Shown: positions 52,876-60,519 of the stretch, one piece after another
Numbering within the stretch: the first letter of the stretch is position 1
How the letters are laid out: every line of letters starts with the position of its first letter
NCBI RefSeq assembly: GCF_025137375.1
Contig: NZ_CP073720.1
Coordinates: forward strand, 8,952,501-9,016,500
Reading direction: 5' to 3'
Length of the DNA: 64,000 nt
DNA from: Dactylosporangium fulvum
GTDB taxonomy: Bacteria > Actinomycetota > Actinomycetes > Mycobacteriales > Micromonosporaceae
The notes under the pieces: model-generated
The model's database searches: none
What the model was told of the DNA's origin: nothing
What the model saw: only the letters and a program-made list of their open reading frames with translations
Made by a program: the position numbers and the translations under genes

Positions 52876-52903
52876 CTTACCCATGACCGGGGTGCGTCGA
52901 TGT
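52876..52903 (+). promoter_or_regulatory. Sigma-28-type promoter of flagellin 1
   Basis: CTTAC (52876-52880), 15-base spacer, GTCGATGT (52896-52903). Expected start near 52910, just before a hairpin with a GGA loop. Confidence 0.62.
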
Positions 52904-52912
52904 TGACGGCGA

Positions 52913-52932
52913 ACGAGCCAGGGACGGCTCGT
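52913..52932 (+). promoter_or_regulatory. CsrA-type hairpin in the flagellin 1 leader
   Basis: ACGAGCC (52913-52919) pairs with GGCTCGT (52926-52932); the 6-nt loop is AGGGAC, matching the ANGGA loop that CsrA prefers. A second GGA is in the ribosome site AAGGAGGA before the ATG. Two such sites are the pattern for CsrA repression of flagellin. Confidence 0.6.
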
Positions 52933-52964
52933 CGAGCCTGACCCAATGTCAAGGAGGATTCGTC

Positions 52965-53822
52965 ATGGGTCTTCGGATCAACAACAACATCGCCGCCCAG
53001 AACGCCTACCGGAACCTGTCGGTGACGGACAGCCAGATGAGCAAGTCGCTGGAGAAGCTGTCCTCGGGTTTCCGGATCAACCGCGCCGCCGACGACGCGG
53101 CCGGCCTGTCCATCTCCGAGGGCCTGCGGTCGCAGATCGGCGGCCTCAAGGTCGCCGTGCGCAACGCGCAGGACGGCATCTCGGTCGTGCAGACCGCTGA
53201 AGGTGCGCTCACCGAGACGCACTCCATCCTGCAGCGCATGCGCGACCTGTCCGTCCAGGCCGCCTCCACCGGTTCCCAGGACTCCGACGCCCGGTCCGCG
53301 GCACAGACCGAGTTCTCACAGCTGACGCAGGAGCTCGACCGCATCGCCACCACCACCAGCTTCGGTGGTCAGAAGCTGCTCGACGTCAGCAGCGCCTACA
53401 CCGGCACCTTCCAGGTGGGCGCCAACACCAGCAGCGCCGACCAGATCGCTGTTGACCTCAGCACCGCCGCCTTCGGCAGCGGCTCGTCCGTCTCCGGCTT
53501 CGACTCGGCCGGTCTCGGTGTGGGCAGCCTCGACCTGACCACGTCGGGCACGGCAGCGATCGAGGCGATCGACGCGGCGATCAAGGGCGTCTCGACCGCC
53601 CGAGCCACCCTCGGTGCATACCAGAACCGCTTCGAACACACCATCAACAACCTCAACGTCGCCGTTGAGAACCTCTCCGCATCGGAGTCCCGCATCCGGG
53701 ACACCGACATGGCCCAGGAGATGGTCTCCTTCACCCGCTCACAGATCCTCACCCAGGCCGGCACCAGCATGCTCGCCCAGGCCAACCAGGCACCACAGAG
53801 CGTCCTGTCGCTCCTGCGGTAG
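52965..53822 (+). CDS. fliC: Flagellin 1 (285 aa)
   Basis: Filament subunit with the conserved D0/D1 ends and a short variable centre. N-terminus GLRINNNIAAQNAYRNL, LEKLSSGFRINRAADDAAGL, DGISVVQTAEGAL; C-terminus TIDNLNVAVEN-type NNLNVAVENLSASESRIRDTDMA, MVSFTRSQILTQAGTSMLAQ and the closing SVLSLLR. The centre (about 130-200) is short, so D2/D3 domains are missing. AAGGAGGA stands before ATG 52965. First of three tandem copies, each with its own promoter and terminator. Confidence 0.97.
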   Translation: MGLRINNNIAAQNAYRNLSVTDSQMSKSLEKLSSGFRINRAADDAAGLSISEGLRSQIGGLKVAVRNAQDGISVVQTAEGALTETHSILQRMRDLSVQAASTGSQDSDARSAAQTEFSQLTQELDRIATTTSFGGQKLLDVSSAYTGTFQVGANTSSADQIAVDLSTAAFGSGSSVSGFDSAGLGVGSLDLTTSGTAAIEAIDAAIKGVSTARATLGAYQNRFEHTINNLNVAVENLSASESRIRDTDMAQEMVSFTRSQILTQAGTSMLAQANQAPQSVLSLLR

Positions 53823-53856
53823 GCCGGTGGCACTCCCTCCTCCACAGTGATGACAC

Positions 53857-53886
53857 GCAACGGCGCCTCCGCGGGGGCGCCGTTGC
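53857..53886 (+). terminator. Terminator of flagellin 1
   Basis: GCAACGGCGCC (53857-53867) pairs with GGCGCCGTTGC (53876-53886); loop of 8; CGTTTT follows. A clear rho-independent form. Confidence 0.85.
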
Positions 53887-53917
53887 CGTTTTCCACCGAG
53901 GATTTTTCCGCCGAATC

Positions 53918-53945
53918 CTTCAGTGGCGGCCGGCCGGGCCGATGA
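53918..53945 (+). promoter_or_regulatory. Sigma-28-type promoter of flagellin 2
   Basis: CTTCA (53918-53922), 15 bases, GCCGATGA (53938-53945). Same spacing as the other flagellar promoters. Confidence 0.7.
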
Positions 53946-53955
53946 GCAGTCCGAA

Positions 53956-53973
53956 CGGGCCACGGATGGCCCG
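53956..53973 (+). promoter_or_regulatory. CsrA-type hairpin in the flagellin 2 leader
   Basis: CGGGCC (53956-53961), loop ACGGAT, GGCCCG (53968-53973). The loop again has ANGGA. The ribosome site AAGGAGGA (53990-53997) supplies the second GGA. Confidence 0.62.
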
Positions 53974-54003
53974 GGAAACGGCCCAACTCAAGGAGGAACT
54001 GTC

Positions 54004-54867
54004 GTGGGTCTTCGTATCAACAACAACATCGCTGCCCAGAACGCCTACCGGAACCTGTCGGTGACGGACGGCCAGATGGGCAAGTCGCTGGAGAAGCTGT
54101 CGTCGGGTTTCCGGATCAACCGCGCGGCCGACGACGCCGCGGGCCTCTCGATCAGCGAGGGTCTCCGGTCCCAGATCGGCGGCCTGAAGGTCGCGGTGCG
54201 CAACGCGCAGGACGGCATCTCGGTCGTGCAGACCGCTGAAGGTGCTCTCACCGAGACGCACTCGATCCTGCAGCGTATGCGTGACCTGGCCGTTCAGGCG
54301 TCGTCCACGGGTTCGCAGGACTCCGATGCACGGGCGGCGGCGCACACCGAGTTCTCGCAGCTGACGCAGGAGCTCGACCGCATCGCCACCACCACCGCCT
54401 TTGGCGGGCAGAAGCTGCTCGACATCGGCGGCGCGGGTGCCTACATGGGCACCTTCCAGGTCGGCGCCAACACCGCCGACGCGGATCAGATCGCTGTCGA
54501 CCTCGGAGCCACCGCCTTCGGCAGCGGCTCCACGGTGACCGGTTTCGACTCGTCCGGGCTCGGCGTGAACACGCTGGACCTCACCACGGCCGGGACGGCC
54601 GCCATCGAAGCGATCGACAACGCCATCAAGGGTGTTTCGACCGCTCGGGCCACCCTGGGTGCGTACCAGAACCGGTTCGAGCACACCATCAACAACCTCA
54701 ACGTCGCCGTTGAGAACCTGTCCGCGTCGGAGTCGCGAATCCGGGACACCGACATGGCCTCGGAGATGGTGTCGTTCACCCGCTCACAGATCCTGACCCA
54801 GGCCGGCACCAGCATGCTGGCCCAGGCCAACCAGGCGCCGCAGAACGTCCTCTCGCTGCTGCGCTAG
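54004..54867 (+). CDS. fliC: Flagellin 2 (287 aa)
   Basis: Second tandem flagellin; D0/D1 ends almost identical to copies 1 and 3 and a variable centre (about residues 140-205) of its own, with GGAGAYMGTFQVGANTADAD and SSGLGVNTLDL. GTG start at 54004, seven bases after AAGGAGG, in contrast to the ATG of the other two copies. In the N-terminal half (54133-54187) its DNA is nearly identical to copy 3. Ends with NVLSLLR. Confidence 0.97.
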   Translation: MGLRINNNIAAQNAYRNLSVTDGQMGKSLEKLSSGFRINRAADDAAGLSISEGLRSQIGGLKVAVRNAQDGISVVQTAEGALTETHSILQRMRDLAVQASSTGSQDSDARAAAHTEFSQLTQELDRIATTTAFGGQKLLDIGGAGAYMGTFQVGANTADADQIAVDLGATAFGSGSTVTGFDSSGLGVNTLDLTTAGTAAIEAIDNAIKGVSTARATLGAYQNRFEHTINNLNVAVENLSASESRIRDTDMASEMVSFTRSQILTQAGTSMLAQANQAPQNVLSLLR

Positions 54868-54897
54868 GACTGAAGGGCAAACCTGACGAGGACACGA

Positions 54898-54932
54898 CAG
54901 GGCACGGCACCCAGCCAGGGCGCCGTGCCCTG
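54898..54932 (+). terminator. Terminator of flagellin 2
   Basis: CAGGGCACGGC (54898-54908) pairs with GCCGTGCCCTG (54922-54932), 13-nt loop, 30 bp after the stop codon. Confidence 0.8.
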
Positions 54933-54955
54933 CCACATATCCGGGCGGCAGAAAC

Positions 54956-54983
54956 CTCAAGGGTCCGCAGCGCGGGCCGATGA
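54956..54983 (+). promoter_or_regulatory. Sigma-28-type promoter of flagellin 3
   Basis: CTCAA (54956-54960), 15 bases, GCCGATGA (54976-54983). The best match among the flagellin promoters. Confidence 0.78.
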
Positions 54984-55003
54984 CATGAGCGAACTGACGA
55001 CAC

Positions 55004-55017
55004 GGCCACGGACGGCC
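55004..55017 (+). promoter_or_regulatory. CsrA-type hairpin in the flagellin 3 leader
   Basis: GGCC (55004-55007), loop ACGGAC, GGCC (55014-55017). Shorter stem than in copies 1 and 2 but the same loop type. Confidence 0.5.
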
Positions 55018-55042
55018 CGACCCGGTCCCAGGGAGAAACGGC

Positions 55043-55903
55043 ATGGGTCTTCGGATCAACACCAACATCGCCGCACAGAACTCCTATCGGAACCTGTCCG
55101 TGACGGACAGCCAGATGAGCAAGTCGCTGGAGAAGCTGTCATCGGGTTTCCGGATCAACCGCGCCGCCGACGACGCCGCGGGCCTCTCGATCAGCGAGGG
55201 TCTCCGGTCCCAGATCGGCGGCCTGAAAGTGGCCGTGCGCAACGCGCAGGACGGCATCTCGGTCGTGCAGACCGCTGAAGGCGCGCTCACCGAGACGCAC
55301 TCCATCCTGCAGCGCATGCGCGACCTGTCGGTGCAGGCCGCCTCCACCGGTTCCCAGGACTCCGACGCCCGGTCCGCGGCACAGACCGAGTTCTCACAGC
55401 TGACGCAGGAGCTCGACCGCATCGCCACCACCACCAGCTTCGGTGGTCAGAAGCTGCTGGACGTGGGCAACGCGGCATACGTCGGCACGTTCCAGGTGGG
55501 CGCCAACACCACGGACGCGGACGCGATCACGGTCAGCCTCGGCACGCCGGCCTTCGGCAGCGACTCGACGATGACCGGCTTCGACTCGGCCGGGCTCGGT
55601 GTGGACAGCCTCGACCTGACCACGTCGGGCACGGCAGCGATCGAGGCGATCGACGCGGCGATCAAGGGCGTCTCGACCGCCCGAGCCACCCTCGGTGCAT
55701 ACCAGAACCGCTTCGAACACACCATCAACAACCTCAACGTCGCCGTTGAGAACCTCTCCGCATCGGAGTCCCGCATCCGGGACACCGACATGGCCCAGGA
55801 AATGGTCTCCTTCACCCGCTCACAGATCCTCACCCAGGCCGGCACCAGCATGCTCGCCCAGGCCAACCAGGCACCGCAGAACGTCCTGTCCCTGCTGCGC
55901 TAG
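55043..55903 (+). CDS. fliC: Flagellin 3 (286 aa)
   Basis: Third tandem flagellin. Starts MGLRINTNIAAQNSYRNL; ends DTDMAQEMVSFTRSQILTQ and NVLSLLR. The centre has YVGTFQVGANTTDADAI and FGSDSTMTGFDSAGLGVDSL. GGGAG precedes the ATG. Its DNA is a patchwork: one stretch of the 5' half equals flagellin 2, whereas the middle (55339-55450) and the last 270 bp equal flagellin 1 almost base for base. This suggests gene conversion between copies. Confidence 0.97.
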   Translation: MGLRINTNIAAQNSYRNLSVTDSQMSKSLEKLSSGFRINRAADDAAGLSISEGLRSQIGGLKVAVRNAQDGISVVQTAEGALTETHSILQRMRDLSVQAASTGSQDSDARSAAQTEFSQLTQELDRIATTTSFGGQKLLDVGNAAYVGTFQVGANTTDADAITVSLGTPAFGSDSTMTGFDSAGLGVDSLDLTTSGTAAIEAIDAAIKGVSTARATLGAYQNRFEHTINNLNVAVENLSASESRIRDTDMAQEMVSFTRSQILTQAGTSMLAQANQAPQNVLSLLR

Positions 55904-55928
55904 CGCGCCGCCCGGACGGGTCTTGCGA

Positions 55929-55955
55929 CGGGGAGGGATCTCGGTTTCCTCCCCG
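55929..55955 (+). terminator. Hairpin between flagellin 3 and fliD
   Basis: CGGGGAGG (55929-55936) pairs with CCTCCCCG (55948-55955); loop of 11. It lies 25 bp after the flagellin 3 stop and 23 bp before fliD, so it may be a partial terminator setting the flagellin:FliD ratio. No separate sigma-28 site was seen before fliD. Confidence 0.65.
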
Positions 55956-55977
55956 CCATTCATGAAGGAGGTACCGC

Positions 55978-57339
55978 ATGGTCACCGGCGGCAGCGTCGA
56001 CGGCCTGATCTCGGGGATGAGCACCTCCACCGTCATCAGCCAGCTGATGCAGGTGGAGGCGGCCCCGCAGACGGCACTGAAGTCGAAGGTCAGCGCACAG
56101 CAGAAGGTCGTCACCTCGTACCAGAGCATCAACACGAAGATGTCGGCGCTGCTGACCGCGGCGAAGGCGCTCAACGACCCGGTCGCCTGGAAGGGCGCGA
56201 CGGCGACGTCCAGCTCCGACGCGGTCGTGGCGACCACGACCGCCAGCGGGTCCTCCCAGAGCGGCTCGTTGACCTTCTCGGTGAAGAAGCTCGCCTCCGC
56301 GCACTCGCTGGTCTACGGCGGCCGCGTGGCGGACACCACCGACAGCGTCATGAACGGTTCCTCGTTCGACATCACGATCAACGGGCAGACGAAGACGGTG
56401 ACCCCCGCCGACACGTCGCTCAAGGGCGTCGTCGACGCCATCAACAAGACCGCCGACCTCGGCGTGAAGGCGACGGCGATCCAGGCCGCCCCGGGCCAGT
56501 ACACGCTGCAGCTCACCGCGACCACCACCGGCACCGACTCGGTGTTCACCGTCAGCGGCCTCGACGGCCTGGGCGCGGACACGATCGCGACCCAGGGCGA
56601 CAACGCCGTGCTCAGCGTGGGCACCACCAACCCGTTCGAGGTGTCGTCGTCGACGAACACGTTCAAGGGCCTGCTCGACGGCCTCACCGTGACCGCGTCG
56701 AAGGTCCAGGCGCCGACCGACCCGCCGATCACCGTCACGGTGGCCAGCGACACGGAGGGCATCGCGGCGAAGGTACAGGCGATGGTCGACGCGGCGAACG
56801 CGACGCTGTCGGAGATCGCGACCCAGACCAAATCCAAAAGCGGCGGCATCGCCGGCGGTCCCCTCTCCGGCAACTCGTCGATGCAGTCGCTCGCCACCAC
56901 CGTGCTCGGCACCGTGTCCGGTGGCGCCGGCACACTGGGCAGTCTCAAGGACGTCGGCGTCGAACTGACCCGCGACGGACGGCTGTCGTTCAACAAGACG
57001 ACGTTCCTCGCCGCGCTCAACGCCGATCCGGTGAAGACCCAGTCGTACTTCATCGGCACCACCGACATCGACGGCGACGGCGTCAAGGACGGCTTCGCCG
57101 ACAAGATGGTCAGCGTCGCGAACAAGGCCACGCAGACCAACACGGGCACCCTCGCCCGCTTCATCGCCAGTGGCAACGACGCGATCACCGAGCTCAACAA
57201 CCGGATCAGCGACTGGGACGTCCGCCTGGCGGCCCGCCAGGAAACACTGCAGCGGCAGTTCACCGCGATGGAAACCGCGCTCGGCAAGCTCCGCAACCAG
57301 TCGAGCTGGCTCGCGGGCCAACTGTCGTCGCTGGGCTAG
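55978..57339 (+). CDS. fliD: Flagellar filament cap protein FliD
   Basis: Hook-associated protein 2, which caps the growing filament. N-terminal motif VDGLISGMSTSTVISQLMQVEAAPQTALKSKV and C-terminal LNNRISDWDVRLAARQETLQRQFTAMETALGKLRNQSSWL, LSSLG are typical of FliD N and C domains. 453 aa. AAGGAGG six bases before the ATG. The stop codon TAG (57337-57339) lies inside the terminal repeat of a palindromic element that separates fliD from fliS. Confidence 0.96.
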   Translation: MVTGGSVDGLISGMSTSTVISQLMQVEAAPQTALKSKVSAQQKVVTSYQSINTKMSALLTAAKALNDPVAWKGATATSSSDAVVATTTASGSSQSGSLTFSVKKLASAHSLVYGGRVADTTDSVMNGSSFDITINGQTKTVTPADTSLKGVVDAINKTADLGVKATAIQAAPGQYTLQLTATTTGTDSVFTVSGLDGLGADTIATQGDNAVLSVGTTNPFEVSSSTNTFKGLLDGLTVTASKVQAPTDPPITVTVASDTEGIAAKVQAMVDAANATLSEIATQTKSKSGGIAGGPLSGNSSMQSLATTVLGTVSGGAGTLGSLKDVGVELTRDGRLSFNKTTFLAALNADPVKTQSYFIGTTDIDGDGVKDGFADKMVSVANKATQTNTGTLARFIASGNDAITELNNRISDWDVRLAARQETLQRQFTAMETALGKLRNQSSWLAGQLSSLG

Positions 57340-57503
57340 GGCCTGTTTCGTAACTGGGGTCGGAGCGAGGCGGAGTCCAGATTTCGTCTGGCGTCGCCCC
57401 GCGGAAGTCTGGCTACCGGTGTTGTAACCGGGCTTTCGCGGGGTGGCGCCAGGCGGAATCTGGGCCCGCCGCAGCCCGGCCTCAGTGACGAAACAGGCCC
57501 TAG
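57336..57503. repeat. Palindromic repeat element, copy 2
   Basis: 168 bp bounded by a perfect 16-bp terminal inverted repeat: CTAGGGCCTGTTTCGT (57336-57351) and its complement (57488-57503), with further pairing inward. Inside are more stems, CCAGATT/AATCTGG and CCCCGCG/CGCGGGG. Edges and the motif GGTCGGAGCGAGGCGGA are shared with 6002-6174. Non-coding; the flanking TAG/CTAG may be the target duplicate. Looks like a MITE-like element inserted between fliD and fliS. Confidence 0.8.
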
Positions 57504-57528
57504 TTCCCCTCGGCCCTTGGAGAAACGC

Positions 57529-57915
57529 ATGACCACCCAAGCCCTCCGTAACCGGTACGTGAGCGACAGCGTCGCGACCGCTCCTCCGGCGCGTCTGCTC
57601 GTGATGCTGTACGACCGGCTCGTCCTCGACCTGATGATCGCCGGCCAGGCGCTGGAGGGCGCCGACCGGTCCACCGCGTCGACCCGGATCCACCACGCGC
57701 AGGAGATCGTCATGGAGCTCCGCGCGACGCTGGACACCTCCGTCTGGAGCGGCGGCCCGGGGCTCGCCGCGCTGTACAGCTACCTGCTCAACGAGCTGGT
57801 CCAGGCCAACGTCACCGGGGACCGGGCGCGCGTCGAGACCGTCCAGGGCTTCGCGGAGCAACTGCGCGACGCGTGGCGCGAGGCGGCCGCACAGGTGACC
57901 GGGACAGGACCATGA
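57529..57915 (+). CDS. fliS: Flagellin export chaperone FliS
   Basis: Cytoplasmic chaperone of flagellin. 128 aa: NRYVSDSVATAPPARLLVMLYDRLVLDLMIAGQALEG is the family N-terminus, followed by ARIHHAQEIVMELRATLDTSV-like RIHHAQEIVMELRATLD and LYSYLLNELVQANVTGDR. GGAG six bases before ATG 57529. Its stop overlaps the next start by four bases. Confidence 0.95.
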   Translation: MTTQALRNRYVSDSVATAPPARLLVMLYDRLVLDLMIAGQALEGADRSTASTRIHHAQEIVMELRATLDTSVWSGGPGLAALYSYLLNELVQANVTGDRARVETVQGFAEQLRDAWREAAAQVTGTGP

Positions 57916-58238
57916 CCGACGACGGTCACTGGGACTCCGCGTGGAGTTCGGCGCTCGACGCCATGGAGCTGGAGGCCGACGAGGTCGAGCAGATGCTGCG
58001 CCACCGCGAGCTGCTGGAGCGGCTGCCCGCGGACGCGGCGACGTTCACGCCGCCGGACCTCGGGCCGCTGCCGCTCGCCCTGGAGGATCGGGCGCGCCGG
58101 CTGATGCAGCGGCAGCTCGACCTGTCGCGGGAGCTGTCGATCGCCGTCGCCGGCAACCGGCAGCAGGCCCGCCTCGTCTCCCGGCTGCACCGTGAGGTCG
58201 ACCAGAGCATCCCGGTGTTCCTCGACAACCGCACCTGA
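57912..58238 (+). CDS. Small helical protein after fliS, FliT-like by position (108 aa)
   Basis: Acidic, helical, no membrane segment: ALDAMELEADEVEQMLRHRELLERLP and ARRLMQRQLDLSRELSIAVAGNRQQARLVSRLHREVDQ. ATG overlaps the fliS stop (ATGA). Size and position suit a FliT-type chaperone for FliD, but sequence similarity is too weak to name it. Confidence 0.7.
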   Translation: MTDDGHWDSAWSSALDAMELEADEVEQMLRHRELLERLPADAATFTPPDLGPLPLALEDRARRLMQRQLDLSRELSIAVAGNRQQARLVSRLHREVDQSIPVFLDNRT

Positions 58239-58244
58239 GAAACC

Positions 58245-58272
58245 CTCGAAATGCACTTGTCCGCGCCGATAC
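58245..58272 (+). promoter_or_regulatory. Sigma-28-type promoter of the two-domain glycosyltransferase
   Basis: CTCGA (58245-58249), 15 bases, GCCGATAC (58265-58272), right before the ATG at 58280. Expected start point close to the start codon, so the message would be leaderless or nearly so. Confidence 0.6.
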
Positions 58273-58279
58273 GGGCAGC

Positions 58280-60460
58280 ATGAGTCACATCCCGGTGTCC
58301 GTGATCATCGCCGCCGGGGGCAGCCCCGACGACTTCCACGCCTGTCTCGAGTCGCTCCGGCCCACCCTGGGCATGCGCGACGAGGTCGTCTGCGTCCTGC
58401 CCGCCGGGCGCCCCGAGCTGCGCACCGAACTGCGGGGACAGTCCTGGCTCCGCGTCGTGGAGACCGACGAGCCGGACCCCGGCCGGCGGTGGGCCGTCGG
58501 CCTCGAGGCCACCCGGCACCCGATCGTGGTCCTCGTCGACGGCGACGTCGTGCTGTCGGCGCACTGGCTGGACCCGGTGGTCGAGTCGTTCGCCGACCCG
58601 GCGGTGGTCGCCGCCGGGCCCCGCTGCCAGCACAGCTACGGCCCGCAGCAGGCGGACCTGCCGGACTCGGCGCTGACGAGCGCGGCGGCGTTCAAGGCGT
58701 ACGCGCGGGAGTGGCGCCAGGAGCACCGCGAGGAGTTCAGCGACGTGGACCGGCTGGGGCCGGTGTGCGTGGCGATCCGCCGGGACGCGCTCGCGATCGC
58801 CGGCGGGCCGACGGCGGACCTGCCGTACGACCGGCTGGCCGTACAGGGGCGGCTGGTCGTCGCCCACACCGCGCTGGTGGCCCACGTCGGCTCGCCGGCG
58901 TGCGGGCTCCGCCCGGACGTCCCGGAGCCGCCCGGCGAGCCCCTGCTCTCCGCGAGCCTCATCGTGAAGGACGAGGAGGACGTCCTCGGCCGGTCGCTCG
59001 ACGCGGTGCGCGAGCTCGTGGACGAGATCGTCGTCTACGACACCGGCTCCGGCGACCGTACGATCGAGGTCGCCCGCGCACACGGCGCCCGGGTCGTCGA
59101 GGGCTTCTGGAGCGACCACTTCGGCGACGCCCGCGACCGCTCCCTGGAGCACTGCAAGGGCCGCTGGGTGCTGTGGATCGACGCCGACGAGGTGTTCACC
59201 GGCAACCCGAAGGCGGTCCGCGACACGCTGCGGTACGCCGAGTGCGACGCCTTCTTCGCCACCATCGACAACCAGGAGGGTCACGAGGGCGGCGCCGGCA
59301 CGAGCACCATCTACTACCCGCGCATGTTCCGCCGGGCGCATGCCCGCATCTACGGCCGTCTCCACGAGCAGGTCGTCGACCGGATCACCGGCCGGGCACT
59401 CGACGGCTCGCTGCTGCCGGACCTCGTGCTCGACCACTGGGGGTACACCCGCCTCCGCGGCCTGGTGAAGAACAAGGCGCAGCGGAACCTCCGGCTGGCC
59501 GAGCTGGCCGCCGAGGACATCAGCGGGCTCACCGCGGTGGGCAACCTGGCCCGTTCGCAGCTCGGCTCGGGCCACATCGACGAGTGCATCGAGACCGGCA
59601 AGCGGGGACTCGCCCAGGCCAAGGAGCACACGCACCACGTGCTGTTCCTCAAGATCCTTGCCGACGCGTACCTCACGGTCGGCCGCCTCGCCGAGGCCAA
59701 CGAGACGATCGAGAAGCTCCGCGGGATCGCCAACACGCCGTTCACGGTCAGCGAGCACGAGGTCAAGCTGCGGTTCGCCGAGGGCGACTACGAGCGCACG
59801 CTGGAGCTCATCGAGGAGCTGCCCGAGTCGGGCGCCAACGACCTGCTCTACGGCGTCGGCAAGGGACGCTTCGCCGGCCTGCACATCAACGCGCTGAGCT
59901 GCCTCGACCGCCACCAGGAGGCCGCCTCCCAGTTGCGGCAGGCGTTGCGCGACGGCCGCGTGCCGGTGCCGGTGGCCCGCATGGCGCAGGTCCTCGGCGC
60001 CGCGGACGGCAGCCTCGCCGAGGTCGCCGAGCTGCTGCCCCGGGAGGCCCTGCGCGGCCTGCTGTTCAGCATCGCGGAGGCGCCGCCGGAGGCGGCTGAC
60101 GAACTGCTGGAGGCGTTGTGGCGACGGTATCCCGGGGAGCCGACTGTGTTGACGCTGGCCGCCCGGGTCGGCCGTCAGGTCCCCCTCATCCGCGCGATGG
60201 AGTGGTCCGCCCGCCTGCGCCAGCACGGCTTCCCGGCGCAGTGCACGCTGCTGGCGCTGTCCGCCGACGAGCGCCGGACCCCGCGGGAGCGCACGCTGGC
60301 GGCGGCCATCGCGCTGGAGATGTTCCACGACGAGGCCGCGCTGCCCCTCCTCCACGAGGCGCTGTCCTCGGTGCCGGACGCGGAGAGCGAAGCAGTCCTG
60401 CACGAGATGCGCATCCTGGCACCGCAGGTGTCCGCGAACATCGAGCTGGCCGACGCCTGA
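58280..60460 (+). CDS. Two-domain glycosyltransferase family 2 protein with C-terminal helical repeats (726 aa)
   Basis: Residues 1 to about 210 are a GT2-like domain (VSVIIAAGGSPDDFHACLESL, VVLVDGDVVLSAHWLDPV). Residues about 220-430 are a second GT2 domain of the SunS/TPR-linked kind: LSASLIVKDEEDVLGRSLDAV, VVYDTGSGDRTIEVARAHGA, FGDARDRSLEHCKGRWVLWIDADEVF with the DxD, and a RIYGRLHEQVV stretch. The rest is a TPR-like array (GNLARSQLGSGHIDECIETG, ILADAYLTVGRLAEANETIEKL). No membrane helix. It adjoins fliS and has a flagellar promoter, so flagellin O-glycosylation is the likely role (inference). Confidence 0.88.
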   Translation: MSHIPVSVIIAAGGSPDDFHACLESLRPTLGMRDEVVCVLPAGRPELRTELRGQSWLRVVETDEPDPGRRWAVGLEATRHPIVVLVDGDVVLSAHWLDPVVESFADPAVVAAGPRCQHSYGPQQADLPDSALTSAAAFKAYAREWRQEHREEFSDVDRLGPVCVAIRRDALAIAGGPTADLPYDRLAVQGRLVVAHTALVAHVGSPACGLRPDVPEPPGEPLLSASLIVKDEEDVLGRSLDAVRELVDEIVVYDTGSGDRTIEVARAHGARVVEGFWSDHFGDARDRSLEHCKGRWVLWIDADEVFTGNPKAVRDTLRYAECDAFFATIDNQEGHEGGAGTSTIYYPRMFRRAHARIYGRLHEQVVDRITGRALDGSLLPDLVLDHWGYTRLRGLVKNKAQRNLRLAELAAEDISGLTAVGNLARSQLGSGHIDECIETGKRGLAQAKEHTHHVLFLKILADAYLTVGRLAEANETIEKLRGIANTPFTVSEHEVKLRFAEGDYERTLELIEELPESGANDLLYGVGKGRFAGLHINALSCLDRHQEAASQLRQALRDGRVPVPVARMAQVLGAADGSLAEVAELLPREALRGLLFSIAEAPPEAADELLEALWRRYPGEPTVLTLAARVGRQVPLIRAMEWSARLRQHGFPAQCTLLALSADERRTPRERTLAAAIALEMFHDEAALPLLHEALSSVPDAESEAVLHEMRILAPQVSANIELADA

Positions 60461-60519
60461 GACCATCGTGCGGGCCCAGGCGCACCACTCGCTGCGGGAT
60501 GTGCGCCGGGCCGTCGCCG

